From Megaustenia siamemsis (taxonomy: Eukaryota > Mollusca > Gastropoda > Stylommatophora > Ariophantidae): a stretch of DNA of 64,000 nt. A program made the translations under genes and the position numbers. The stretch covers positions 85,629,493 through 85,693,492 of the forward strand of contig JAVIAB010000051.1 in NCBI GenBank assembly GCA_032433765.1, in the 5' to 3' direction. Below the pieces are notes generated by a model. That model was not told the origin of the DNA and made no database searches. It was given only the letters and a program-made list of their open reading frames with translations. This document shows, in pieces, positions 35,106 through 43,716 of this stretch (positions within the stretch are counted from its first letter, which is position 1; each line of letters begins with the position of its first letter).

Positions 35106-35290
35106 AAATCTATTATATTCTTTGTACTTTCAATGGTTCCGTAACTTTCATAAATCTATTCTTTCTTTATACTCTCAGTCAATAAAAACAGTGACAAGTT
35201 TATTTATTGTTTTTAAAAAACTTCCTTTAGAATTAAAGGTAACAGCTTAGGCCGTTACACACGCTACACGCCAAATACGAAACACTGTGT

Positions 35291-35490
35291 TTAACGTTAA
35301 GCGAGAGATCAAAGAGTTCCCGGTAGGCGCGCCGCAAGGGGCCGCAAGATCAAAGAGTTCACGGTAGACGCGAGGCGACCTCGCGCAGCGCGCTAGGTGC
35401 CGCAAGATCAAAGAAGCCGGTAGATGCGCAGCGAAGACGCGCAGCGAAGACGCGCAGCAAGCGTTTAACGTTAAGCGCGATCAAAGAATC
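35291..35490. promoter_or_regulatory. GC island with four GATCAAAG sites and two TTAACGTTAA palindromes (left arm)
   Basis: GATCAAAG occurs at 35307, 35348, 35406 and 35479. TTAACGTTAA lies at 35291 and 35465, bracketing the cluster. Between them is CpG-rich GACGCGCAGCGAA repeat. GATCAAAG is the core recognised by TCF/LEF (HMG-box) proteins, so a host-signal-responsive control region is possible but unproven. The mirror cluster is at about 45535-45735. Confidence 0.5.
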
Positions 35491-35577
35491 CGCCTCCCGT
35501 GAGTACTTACTTCCCGTTAGACGGTAAGTGTTCATCAGGAGTGTCATTTAACAGGGGAATTTCACGATACCGATGTT

Positions 35578-35800
35578 TTAATGTGAGATGCTTGGGGGTA
35601 ATTAATATCTTTGCGCCGTTTCGTGTTCAAAGACCGTGTTTCGCTGTGAAAAGTTTTGATTGAATGTTTGAGTGCCAGACTGGCCAGGGCTACGGACTTT
35701 TTATCATCTGAAGATTAGAATACCACTTATCAGGGGCATTTTACTGGGTGGTTGTTTTAATGTGAGATGTTTAGGGGAAATTAACACTGACAAGTTTATT
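35578..35800. repeat. Short internal duplication in the left arm
   Basis: TTAATGTGAGATGCTTGGGG at 35578 and TTAATGTGAGATGTTTAGGG at 35757 share about 30 bases of context. The mirror is at 45240-45450. Confidence 0.6.
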
Positions 35801-36039
35801 TATTTATTTAATGTTTTATTCGTATATATACCACAATAGATAACACAGGGGTAGACAATAATGTAGTCTTTAACTATTGTACATTATAGACAAGTATAAT
35901 ACATAAGAAACAAAGTAGTTTATTTACAAGAAGTAATACATAATACTGTTAAATTGCTAAAGGGGAGGTGGTCACGTTGTCAGAATGGACCTGTCGCTTG
36001 ATGGGGTGAGGTAGTAAGTTGGAAGTTGTAGTAGTAGGT

Positions 36040-36165
36040 TAGAAGTTGGCGTGTATTAGAGGAAGTTGGTTGTGGAGGTAGTTGGTAGTAGAAGTTGTAG
36101 TAGTGAAAGTTGTAGTTGTAGACGTAGTCGGTGTAGAAGTTGTAGTAGTGAAAGTTGTAGTAGAG
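36040..36165. repeat. GTAGAAGTTGTAGTAG-type repeat, left arm
   Basis: Low-complexity GAAGTTGTAGTAGTGAAAGT units. The mirror is at 44865-44995. Confidence 0.8.
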
Positions 36166-36534
36166 CAGGGGACGACGTTCAAATTAACAGACGACGACTT
36201 TTATTCGACTGACTCAACAACCAAAGACCAAAACGTTACTCCGAAACCAACGAAAGCTTAGACTTTGGAGTTCTATATCTTTAGCACTCCAACGAATAAC
36301 AGACAACAGTAATGGTGAACCTTACAGATAAGAAAACTTAGTTCCAAACCCCAAAATTTCGTCTCATAACTAAAAAGTTGAATTCAAAACATTAAAAATC
36401 TAGGTCCAAAGTCAAAAAAAAAAAAGTTGGACACGGTAGGGCAAAAGGGCATATTCTTTCCAACCAATACTCCCTATTCTTCTACACATCTGCATCTCGA
36501 AGCCTTCGAATTTATATTCAATGTTTGGCTACTG

Positions 36535-36833
36535 ACAATGTAGCAGTCATTTCGTTGTAATGGTCATCTCGTTTTAACAGACACGTATGTCATGTCGTTG
36601 TAACAGACACGTATGTCATGTCATTTTATCAGAGACGTATGGATGTAATTGTCGTTGTAATAGCCATGTCGTTGTATCAGTCATGTCGATGTAGTAGACA
36701 CGTATGTCATGTCAATGTAACAGTCATGTCAATGTAACAGTCATGTCAATGTAACAGTCATTTCGTTGTAATAGTCATCTCGTTGTAACAGTCACGTATG
36801 TCATGTCGTTTTATCAGAGACGTATGGTATGTC
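36535..36833. repeat. Irregular GTCATGTCGTTGTAACA repeat, left arm
   Basis: Units of about 17 bases (CAGTCATGTCAATGTAA, GACACGTATGTCATGTCG) abut the 31-bp array. The mirror is at 44196-44490. Confidence 0.85.
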
Positions 36834-37412
36834 GTGATGGACGAATGTAGGTTGTCGACTGTGCCATGATGGCTCATGTAGGTTGTCGACTGGGCCATGA
36901 TGGATCATGTAGGTTGTCGACTGGGCCATGATGGATCATGTAGGTTGTCGACTGTGCCATGATGGATCATGTAGATTGTCGACTGTGTCGAGATGGACGA
37001 ATGTAGGTTGTCGACTGTGCCATGATGGATGAATGTAGGTTGTCGACTGTGCCATGATGGATCATGTAGGTTGTCGACTGTGTCGAGATGGATCATGTAG
37101 GTTGTCAACTGGGCCATGATGGATCATGTAGGTTGTCGACTGTGCCATGATGGATCATGTAGATTGTCGACTGTGTCGAGATGGATGAATGTAGGTTGTC
37201 GACTGTGTCGAGATGGATGAATGTAGGTTGTCGACTGTGTCGAGATGGACGAATGTAGGTTGTCGACTGGGCCATGATGGATCATGTAGGTTGTCGACTG
37301 GGCCATGATGGATCATGTAGGTTGTCGACTGGGCCATGATGGATCATGTAGGTTGTCGACTGTGCCATGATGGATCATGTAGATTGTCGACTGTGTCGAG
37401 ATGGATGAATGT
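36834..37412. repeat. 31-bp minisatellite, left arm, about 18 units
   Basis: Unit ATGTAGGTTGTCGACTGTGC plus CATGATGGATC, alternating with a CGAGATGGACGA form. Each unit carries a GTCGAC palindrome. A unit of 31 shifts the reading frame by one each time. The mirror array is at 43618-44195 with units in the same order. Confidence 0.95.
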
Positions 37413-37513
37413 AATTGGCGAGTATGCTCCAACAAATCACCGCGCCATTTAAACTTCTTTGAACATAATGGACACGGATGTTCACCAGAAGAAACCTCAT
37501 TATGAGAAACCAT
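37313..37513 (-). CDS. Small single C2H2 zinc-finger ORF (left arm copy)
   Basis: A 66-residue frame facing outwards. Residues 14-35 form one classical C2H2 finger: C14 and C17 in CPLC, H30 and H35 after KWRGDLLE, with a basic KKFKWR. I start at the ATG after TTTCTCCAG (MVSHNEV). That TTTCTCCAG could instead be a splice acceptor, making this the last exon of a longer gene. After the finger the frame runs straight into the 31-bp minisatellite, so the C-terminus (ISTQSTIYMIHHG...) is repeat-encoded and ends at the first unit stop. One residue differs from the right-arm copy (I versus T). A DNA-binding role is what the finger suggests; nothing more specific can be said. Confidence 0.5.
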   Translation of the reverse strand: MVSHNEVSSGEHPCPLCSKKFKWRGDLLEHTRQLHSSISTQSTIYMIHHGTVDNLHDPSWPSRQPT

Positions 37514-37543
37514 CTGGAGAAAATCCAATAACCCTTTCGTCAA

Positions 37544-38258
37544 CCATATTTAACATACCTAGTTTAACTTCATCAAACATCAAGCTCAACAATACTTAGC
37601 ATACCTACTTTAAACACCTCGATAAAATTGAATAACCTTTCATCGATAAGCCTTAACGTACTTTAAGAGAAAACAATCCAACTTACTGTGTAAAATAGAA
37701 TCTCAATCCGTTAGAATGAATAGTAACTTTCCTTGAAGCAACCAAACTTATAACACGAAAGCCCTGAAGGGTCTTGTTTAAATATAGCCTGGTAACAAAT
37801 GAATACATTATCCAATCAGCGAGTGATTATGCCAACATCGACTGATATCTGGATTAACCAATTAGAGAAGAGCATTAACATTGGAGGCGGAGCAAAGAAA
37901 TGACTGACATCTGTATTATAACCATTCAGAGAAGAGCATTAGCATGGGAGGCGGAGCAAAGAAATGACTGACATCTGTATTATAACCATTCAGAAAAGAG
38001 CATTACTATGAACGGCAGAGTGATTAACCAATTATAGAAGAGCGTAACTTTGAAAGCGGTTCCAGTTCCATCTTAAGGTAAATGATTTGGTCGGGTTCTC
38101 ATCGAGGATTGTGGGCGTTTCTGGTCCATAGAATGTGTTTGGATAAACTTATGTAGGAGTTTATGTTCCTGGGGGTTGATATTATTCACACATATGATAA
38201 GGCGTATAAGAAACATTCCATGTTTTATAACGCGATGGCTAACCTAGTATACACATGA
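37544..38258. promoter_or_regulatory. Divergent intergenic region of the left arm
   Basis: Separates the outward C2H2 ORF from the inward Bcl-2-like frame, so it is the natural place for their promoters. It holds a twice-repeated about 63-base unit (GAAATGACTGACATCTGTAT, AGAGAAGAGCATTA; 37890-38010). On minus it has a TATATTTAAA box near 37778 upstream of the C2H2 ORF. Upstream exons for either gene may also lie here; I could not place them. Confidence 0.4.
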
Positions 38259-38651
38259 TCGGAGAGAAATGAGCTGTTATTTACTGGAATAATTCAGCGA
38301 GTCGGTGGTCATGATATCTACGCCACGTTTGTAACCATCGTTATCGAAATACTTTCAGATCGAATTCGCAATTTCGGTCGTCTTGTTGTTCTATATACCC
38401 TCGCCTATCGATTAGTTAAGAATCATGTCAAAGACATGTTCGACTCTGATTCCGACATTTGTGTTTTAGAAACGGACTTTGGTACTTGGACCGGTGGTAT
38501 CATCGGAAGAGAATTTGGAGAGTGGTTACTAAAAGAAGGTGGTTTGGAAAATTGTCTAGACCTCTCTAACGAAGAAGCTACAACACTGTGGACTCTACTT
38601 CGCAACAGCCTTTGGTCTTTAAGAGCTTTACCTAGAAATGTTTATCTGTGA
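38259..38651 (+). CDS. Bcl-2-family-like protein, terminal exon (left arm copy)
   Basis: Open frame of 130 codons facing inwards. A BH1-like helix region reads EILSDRIRNFGRLVVLYTLA (N-F-G-R at 38370, in place of the usual N-W-G-R), followed by YRLVKNHVKD, as in BAK/MCL1-type proteins. A BH2-like segment follows: FGEWLLKEGGLENCLDL (Trp at 38523, Gly-Gly, then hydrophobic). Spacing between the two is about right for the family. There is no in-frame ATG before 38436, which lies after BH1, so an upstream exon or a non-ATG start must supply the N-terminus; BH3 and BH4 are not visible. No clear membrane tail follows. AATAAA sits 18 bases after the stop (38669). Bcl-2 proteins control mitochondrial cell death; viral relatives usually block it. 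The identity was read by eye from motifs. Confidence 0.62.
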   Translation, partial: SERNELLFTGIIQRVGGHDIYATFVTIVIEILSDRIRNFGRLVVLYTLAYRLVKNHVKDMFDSDSDICVLETDFGTWTGGIIGREFGEWLLKEGGLENCLDLSNEEATTLWTLLRNSLWSLRALPRNVYL

Positions 38652-38668
38652 GTTTATATATTTTCCCT

Positions 38669-38674
38669 AATAAA
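38669..38674 (+). terminator. Polyadenylation signal for the Bcl-2-like frame, left arm
   Basis: AATAAA within 20 bases of the stop codon. The mirror copy lies at 42355-42360 on minus. Confidence 0.5.
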
Positions 38675-39329
38675 AGTTTGGTAACCCCACAGCATTTGTT
38701 ACTGCCTTACAATATTGTTTACCAGGTCACGACACCCTCTCACACTGATGATGAGGGTTGTCCTGTAGTAGGCCTGTGATTGTAATAAGAATGGTTTGCT
38801 CCAGCTTTGAAATCTGAAATTTTCACAAAAAGAGATGGTGTTACTCAGTTCCCCTATAATGGCGATGTTGAGTTACTAAAAATAGATTTGATCTCTGATG
38901 CAATACCTGATTAGTTACTAAAAATAGAATGTGACCTATGATCCAATAACAGAATACTCATTGCCCTGGTGACCAATTGAGACTGATGGAAAAGTGAATT
39001 CCCAGTCATAGAAAAGTATGTTGTCACGATAGGTGTGTCAATAACAAGGAATAAAAAAATCATTAAAGACATCCTAATTAAGTTGTGAAATTTTGGTGGT
39101 TGAGAGATAAATCTGAAGATAAGCACATCAAACTATAAGAACAAGGAAACAATCGTATATTACACACTCTTAGAGCCAGTGTTAAGTTAACACGTATTTA
39201 GTTAAAATAGAAGGTTATAAATTGAGTAGAGGTAAACTTATACCTTATGGCTCATCTACTTTTTCGAAGAAACTAATTAAAATTAAAATAAGTCAAATAA
39301 AAACAAACAAATATGATCTTTTTATAATG

Positions 39330-39335
39330 TTTATT
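39330..39335 (-). terminator. Possible polyA signal for the central gene
   Basis: AATAAA on minus, about 145 bases beyond the last stop in this region. Confidence 0.3.
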
Positions 39336-39473
39336 TTCACAATAAAACTAGACAACACATGTTACACATTCAAATGTTTTAATAATTGAATAATGATGCT
39401 TTAAATAGTGCAAATATGGATACAAATCATCTAAAAAAGTACACATATAACAACATAGTCATGTGTTTAATGC

Positions 39474-39884
39474 TTAAATTACAAGTTTACGTGGTCTCCC
39501 ACGTGGTTTTTTAAATACACAAGGATCGCAAAATTTAACACAATTTTGTTTATTGTTCTTAATAACATAAGATCCATCAGTTATATTAGTGATCGAACGG
39601 GGGTCAATTGTGAGCTGTGTCTGTGAGAACAGTCGAAAGATCACTCTGTTGATACTGGAAGTCGTCATAAAAGGAAGGAGCAGCGATCGACCACTCACCC
39701 TCATTGGCTGTTTGTTCTCTGTCATAGTCTGAGCGAAATGTAGAAGCTCCATCAGTGGTTGCTTGTATACTGTCACACTCATTGGCCGTTTGTTCTCGGG
39801 CATAGTCTGAGCGAAATGTAGAAGCTCCATCAGTGGTTGCTTGTATACTGTCACACTCAGCTGAGAGAATCGTAGACGCATCAC
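39474..39884 (-). CDS. Overlapping frame ending in an AT-hook
   Basis: A 136-codon frame overlapping the end of the PC4 ORF in another phase. Its last residues, FKKPRGRPRKLVI, contain the AT-hook core R-G-R-P-R-K, which binds AT-rich minor groove. Part of the frame before it is just the alternative reading of a duplicated 78-base unit, so only the last 45 or so residues look meaningful. They could be a C-terminal extension of the PC4 protein reached by splicing or by a single-base frameshift. I cannot decide which. Confidence 0.35.
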   Translation of the reverse strand: MMRLRFSQLSVTVYKQPLMELLHFAQTMPENKRPMSVTVYKQPLMELLHFAQTMTENKQPMRVSGRSLLLPFMTTSSINRVIFRLFSQTQLTIDPRSITNITDGSYVIKNNKQNCVKFCDPCVFKKPRGRPRKLVI

Positions 39885-40305
39885 CTGTGGCTACTCGTAG
39901 TCTGTCACACTCTGAGAGAATCGTAGACTTCAGACCCACAAAAGTCTCAAATTCAGGCTGTGTTAGTGTTATACCGTAACGTGTTGGGAATTTCAACCCC
40001 GTTGTGCCATCGTATTTTCTAAGATGAATTAAAGTCTTTGCTCGATATCTCGAAACTGAGACAGCCTTCAAACCATTCTTCTGTAGAGGTTTTACATACT
40101 CGCCATTACGAGCGGCATAGAAAAAAGCACCATCACAGTCAACATTAACAGCGGAATCACACATATCCATTCTAACGGACTCCATTCTAAAAAGCACACG
40201 ACTTGGTAGCAGGGCTCTGACTTTCTGTATGTAGCAGCACTGAGAACGGCTGCCCTTTATACCCTGTAACAAGGGGGGCGTGGCCAGTCTATTTATAGTA
40301 ACCAA
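39604..40305 (-). CDS. PC4/p15-like single-stranded DNA-binding domain protein
   Basis: A 233-codon frame. Residues about 79-130 match the PC4 (transcriptional coactivator p15) fold: a first strand VSRYRAKTLIHLRKY, a loop, then the signature F-P-T-R-Y-G-I-T-L-T and the helix QPEFETFVGL. PC4 domains bind ssDNA or melted duplex and act in transcription or replication. After the domain come acidic/Thr-rich repeats with a 26-residue unit (ECDSIQATTDGASTFRSDY...) present twice. Several starts are possible. The Met at residue 41 (MESVRMDM) follows a TATAAA at 40256-40261. Alternatively TTGTTACAG, with CAG at 40264-40266, is a splice acceptor in the right phase to join the acidic exon at 41387-41782. 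It faces away from the right arm. Confidence 0.65.
   Translation of the reverse strand: MVTINRLATPPLLQGIKGSRSQCCYIQKVRALLPSRVLFRMESVRMDMCDSAVNVDCDGAFFYAARNGEYVKPLQKNGLKAVSVSRYRAKTLIHLRKYDGTTGLKFPTRYGITLTQPEFETFVGLKSTILSECDRLRVATGDASTILSAECDSIQATTDGASTFRSDYAREQTANECDSIQATTDGASTFRSDYDREQTANEGEWSIAAPSFYDDFQYQQSDLSTVLTDTAHN
39691..39850. repeat. 78-bp direct duplication within the PC4-like gene
   Basis: The unit containing CTGAGCGAAATGTAGAAGCT and CATCAGTGGTTGCTTGTATA is present twice in tandem, with few changes. The length is a multiple of three, so the frame is kept. Confidence 0.85.
40256..40261 (-). promoter_or_regulatory. TATA box candidate upstream of the PC4-like ORF
   Basis: TATAAA on minus, with a TCAGT initiator-like site about 20 bases downstream and the MESVR start codon about 75 bases downstream. 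The TATA-to-initiator gap is shorter than usual. Confidence 0.35.
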
Positions 40306-40319
40306 TGGAATACGTTCTA

Positions 40320-40869
40320 TTTATAGTAACTGATACAATACGTCATTGGACGTGATGAGACATGTTCAGAGAGCGGCCATCTTTGATGAATCATGGGAAG
40401 TTTGTCCCACGAGGCCGATGTATCCATGGAGTCATCAAAACAAATGATGATCCAGAGGGCGGGGCCTACACTGACAAGTTGGAGACAAACTCGAGTATAG
40501 CATGTTATGTTCATTAGAGGGAAGTGTTCTTGTGAACACAGGATTGGGCTTGACAAGTAAAATATCAACTAAACTTTAGTTTCTATTACTTCTGAAATAC
40601 TTTTTAGAATCTTGGCTCTGTGATCAATAGCTAGGATGGGGGAAATAATTTTGCCACATTCTTGTATACGGTTTATGAAGCGCTCCTTGTCTATAGAAAA
40701 CTGCTGTCAAGAATAATTGGGTTCGTCATTTTCATCATCGTGGATTGTTAAAACAATCGTTTCTTCACAAAAATGAACCTAGAAGAAACGAGATAATTTA
40801 GGTTTAAAAGCCAGCAAAAACTTCTAAATGAAAAACACTTTATAATAAAATATCTCTGCACAACTCTGT
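40320..40869. other. Centre region without a gene call
   Basis: The open frame of 83 codons on minus (40317-40568) has no known motif. If the spliced model is right, this is intron. Confidence 0.4.
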
Positions 40870-41215
40870 AGCTCATGTTATTTCTCTTTGTTTCCCTCTG
40901 TCTTTTCACCCCTCACATTTTCAAGTTGGTACAAGTTATTACAGCGGTTCTCATTACAAGTCACAACATCCAAGTATTGGATATCTCTTTCGCTTCTCAC
41001 CTAGTAACCTATTGTCCATGAGTCTCTTGGGTAATTTAAACCTGCTTCTACGTAAAATTTACTCTACTCCACCTCCAGAGGATAACACTTCAAAAGATTT
41101 ACCAGTATTAATATTATTCCACTTGTCTTTTTCTTTGATGTTACAGTTACTTCTTTATGGTATCAAGGATGAGTCCTTTATTTTTTTTCGGTTTCCTTTA
41201 CTATAACGTCAATCA
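40870..41215 (-). pseudogene. LINE-G relic inside the element
   Basis: The phrases TTTGTTTCCCTCTGTCTTTT, CAAGTTATTACAGCGGTTCT and CCATGAGTCTC follow 10070-10330 and 18880-19000, the minus-strand LINE-G copies. It is heavily decayed. It would lie within the proposed intron, so the host of this insertion tolerated it. Confidence 0.55.
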
Positions 41216-41386
41216 TTACTAGCAACTAGTTTCACAATTTTCATTACATGTGGAAATTTACTATTTATCATCATCAATAAAGATAATGTCTCTACTAGTT
41301 GTGTAATAACCCAGTAATAAAGATAACGAAGGCGAAACAGAATATCAAAATCAAAAGGTAAACTCGACTCCAAAGCAATTACTTAC

Positions 41387-41782
41387 CTTGGTAGCTCTAT
41401 CGTTTAGTGTATCACCTTGCTGGCTGCAAGCGTATTGTTCGTTCCACGTTGCGTTAATTTGTTCAAAATAAATATCATGTTCAAAGATTTGTATATCTCT
41501 ATTATCAGTCGAGGAGTGGTTGTTAATTATTTCAGTTGGAATCTCCAGTCTTCCAGCTCCCTGATTTTGAGAGCCGGTGATGTAGGTGTCAGAGGTTTCA
41601 CTAGAGTTTAAAAACCTTTCATGTATATTTGTCTTTTTGAAAATTGAGTCTAAAGTTAAACCATTATTAAAATTACCACTAGGCCATATTGTCGTGGTTT
41701 GCGTGCTCATTGACAAATCACTATCTTCATCACTATCTTCCTCTTCTGAACTTGAGTTTATTCGAAAAAGTAGATGAGCCAT
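41387..41782 (-). CDS. Acidic first exon, start codon in the right arm
   Basis: A 132-codon frame beginning MAHLLFR inside the right TIR and continuing into the unique centre with the acidic run SSSEEEDSDEDSDLS. It ends at CAAG|GTAAGT (intron GT at 41385-41386), a perfect splice donor in phase 0. The mirror position in the left arm has the same first codons but meets a stop after MAHLLFRRN, so only the right-hand side is coding. TATAAAT lies at 41807-41813, rather close to the ATG. No known domain; acidic N-termini are common in transcription activators. It could join the PC4 frame at 40263, which is also phase 0. Confidence 0.5.
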
Positions 41783-42377
41783 AAGGTATAAGTTTACCTC
41801 TACTCAATTTATAACCTTCTATTTTAACTAAATACGTGTTAACTTAACACTGGCTCTAAGAGTGTGTAATATACGATTGTTTCCTTGTTCTTATAGTTTG
41901 ATGTGCTTATCTTCAGATTTATCTCTCAACCACCAAAATTTCACAACTTAATTAGGATGTCTTTAATGATTTTTTATTCCTTGTTATTGACACACCTATC
42001 GTGACAACATACTTTTCTATGACTGGGAATTCACTTTTCCATCAGTCTCAATTGGTCACCAGGGCAATGAGTATTCTGTTATTGGATCATAGGTCACATT
42101 CTATTTTTAGTAACTAATCAGGTATTGCATCAGAGATCAAAATCTATTTTTAGTAACTCAACATCGCCATTATAGGGGAACTGAGTAACACCATCTCTTT
42201 TTGTGAAAATTTCAGATTTCAAAGCTGGAGCAAACCATTCTTATTACAATCACAGGCCTACTACAGGACAACCCTCATCATCAGTGTGAGAGGGTGTCGT
42301 GACCTGGTAAACAATATTGTAAGGCAGTAACAAATGCTGTGGGGTTACCAAACTTTTATTAGGGAAAATATATAAAC

Positions 42378-42770
42378 TCACAGATAAACATTTCTAGGTA
42401 AAGCTCTTAAAGACCAAAGGCTGTTGCGAAGTAGAGTCCACAGTGTTGTAGCTTCTTCGTTAGAGAGGTCTAGACAATTTTCCAAACCACCTTCTTTTAG
42501 TAACCACTCTCCAAATTCTCTTCCGATGATACCACCGGTCCAAGTACCAAAGTCCGTTTCTAAAACACAAATGTCGGAATCAGAGTCGAACATGTCTTTG
42601 ACATGATTCTTAACTAATCGATAGGCGAGGGTATATAGAACAACAAGACGACCGAAATTGCGAATTCGATCTGAAAGTATTTCGATAACGATGGTTACAA
42701 ACGTGGCGTAGATATCATGACCACCGACTCGCTGAATTATTCCAGTAAATAACAGCTCATTTCTCTCCGA
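42378..42770 (-). CDS. Bcl-2-family-like protein, terminal exon (right arm copy)
   Basis: Mirror copy of the left-arm frame. The 71 residues from the internal Met are identical, as is the upstream BH1-like part as far as I compared. Stop at 42378-42380, polyA signal at 42355-42360. Having two intact copies of the same frame, with no drift in the protein, fits either recent insertion or arm-to-arm gene conversion. The upstream boundary is the in-frame stop at 42771-42773, and the same missing N-terminus problem applies. Confidence 0.62.
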   Translation of the reverse strand, partial: SERNELLFTGIIQRVGGHDIYATFVTIVIEILSDRIRNFGRLVVLYTLAYRLVKNHVKDMFDSDSDICVLETDFGTWTGGIIGREFGEWLLKEGGLENCLDLSNEEATTLWTLLRNSLWSLRALPRNVYL

Positions 42771-43515
42771 TCATGTGTATACTAGGTTAGCCATCGCGTT
42801 ATAAAACATGGAATGTTTCTTATACGCCTTATCATATGTGTGAATAATATCAACCCCCAGGAACATAAACTCCTACATAAGTTTATCCAAACACATTCTA
42901 TGGACCAGAAACGCCCACAATCCTCGATGAGAACCCGACCAAATCATTTACCTTAAGATGGAACTGGAACCGCTTTCAAAGTTACGCTCTTCTATAATTG
43001 GTTAATCACTCTGCCGTTCATAGTAATGCTCTTTTCTGAATGGTTATAATACAGATGTCAGTCATTTCTTTGCTCCGCCTCCCATGTTAATGCTCTTCTC
43101 TGAATGGTTATAATACAGATGTCAGTCATTTCTTTGCTCCGCCTCCAATGTTAATTCTCTTCTCTAATTGGTTAATCCAGATATCAGTCGATGTTGGCAT
43201 AATCACTCGCTGATTGGATAATGTATTCATTTGTTACCAGGCTATATTTAAACAAGACCCTTCAGGGCTTTCGTGTTATAAGTTTGGTTGCTTCAAGGAA
43301 AGTTACTATTCATTCTAACGGATTGAGATTCTATTTTACACAGTAAGTTGGATTGTTTTCTCTTAAAGTACGTTAAGGCTTATCGATGAAAGGTTATTCA
43401 ATTTTATCGAGGTGTTTAAAGTAGGTATGCTAAGTATTGTTGAGCTTGATGTTTGATGAAGTTAAACTAGGTATGTTAAATATGGTTGACGAAAGGGTTA
43501 TTGGATTTTCTCCAG
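42771..43515. promoter_or_regulatory. Divergent intergenic region of the right arm
   Basis: Mirror of 37514-38258. Differs by a few bases, including GTTAATGCTC versus GCTAATGCTC and GTTAATTCTC versus GTTAATGCTC in the repeated unit. Confidence 0.4.
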
Positions 43516-43716
43516 ATGGTTTCTCATAATGAGGTTTCTTCTGGTGAACATCCGTGTCCATTATGTTCAAAGAAGTTTAAATGGCGCGGTGATTTGTTGG
43601 AGCATACTCGCCAATTACATTCATCCACCTCGACACAGTCGACAATCTACATGATCCATCATGGCACAGTCGACAACCTACATGATCCATCATGGCCCAG
43701 TCGACAACCTACATGA
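43516..43716 (+). CDS. Small single C2H2 zinc-finger ORF (right arm copy)
   Basis: Mirror of the left-arm ORF with one amino-acid change just after the finger. The cysteines and histidines (C14, C17, H30, H35) are kept. As on the left, the frame is closed inside the 31-bp minisatellite. A longer start using TTG at 43486 is possible only if that codon is read as part of an upstream exon. Confidence 0.5.
   Translation: MVSHNEVSSGEHPCPLCSKKFKWRGDLLEHTRQLHSSTSTQSTIYMIHHGTVDNLHDPSWPSRQPT

Larger units (their letters stand above)
34799..39268. repeat. Left terminal inverted repeat (4470 bp)
   Basis: Matches the reverse complement of 41761-46236 up to TTTTTCGAA. After this the left arm reads GAAACTAATT and the right arm ATAAACTCAAG, so the junction is sharp. 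I noticed only scattered differences: single bases near 35391, 37940 and 38890, one missing short duplication near 35085, and isolated indels. Confidence 0.95.
39269..41760. other. Unique centre of the palindromic element
   Basis: The only part not repeated in the arms. It contains the PC4-domain gene on minus, a LINE-G relic and part of the acidic first exon. AT-rich at 39269-39470. Confidence 0.8.

Noticed and set aside
35359..35547. 62-codon minus frame in the GC island (and its mirror at 45477-45665)
   Set aside because: It translates the degenerate GACGCGCAGCGAA repeat and has no known motif. The left copy differs within the repeat.
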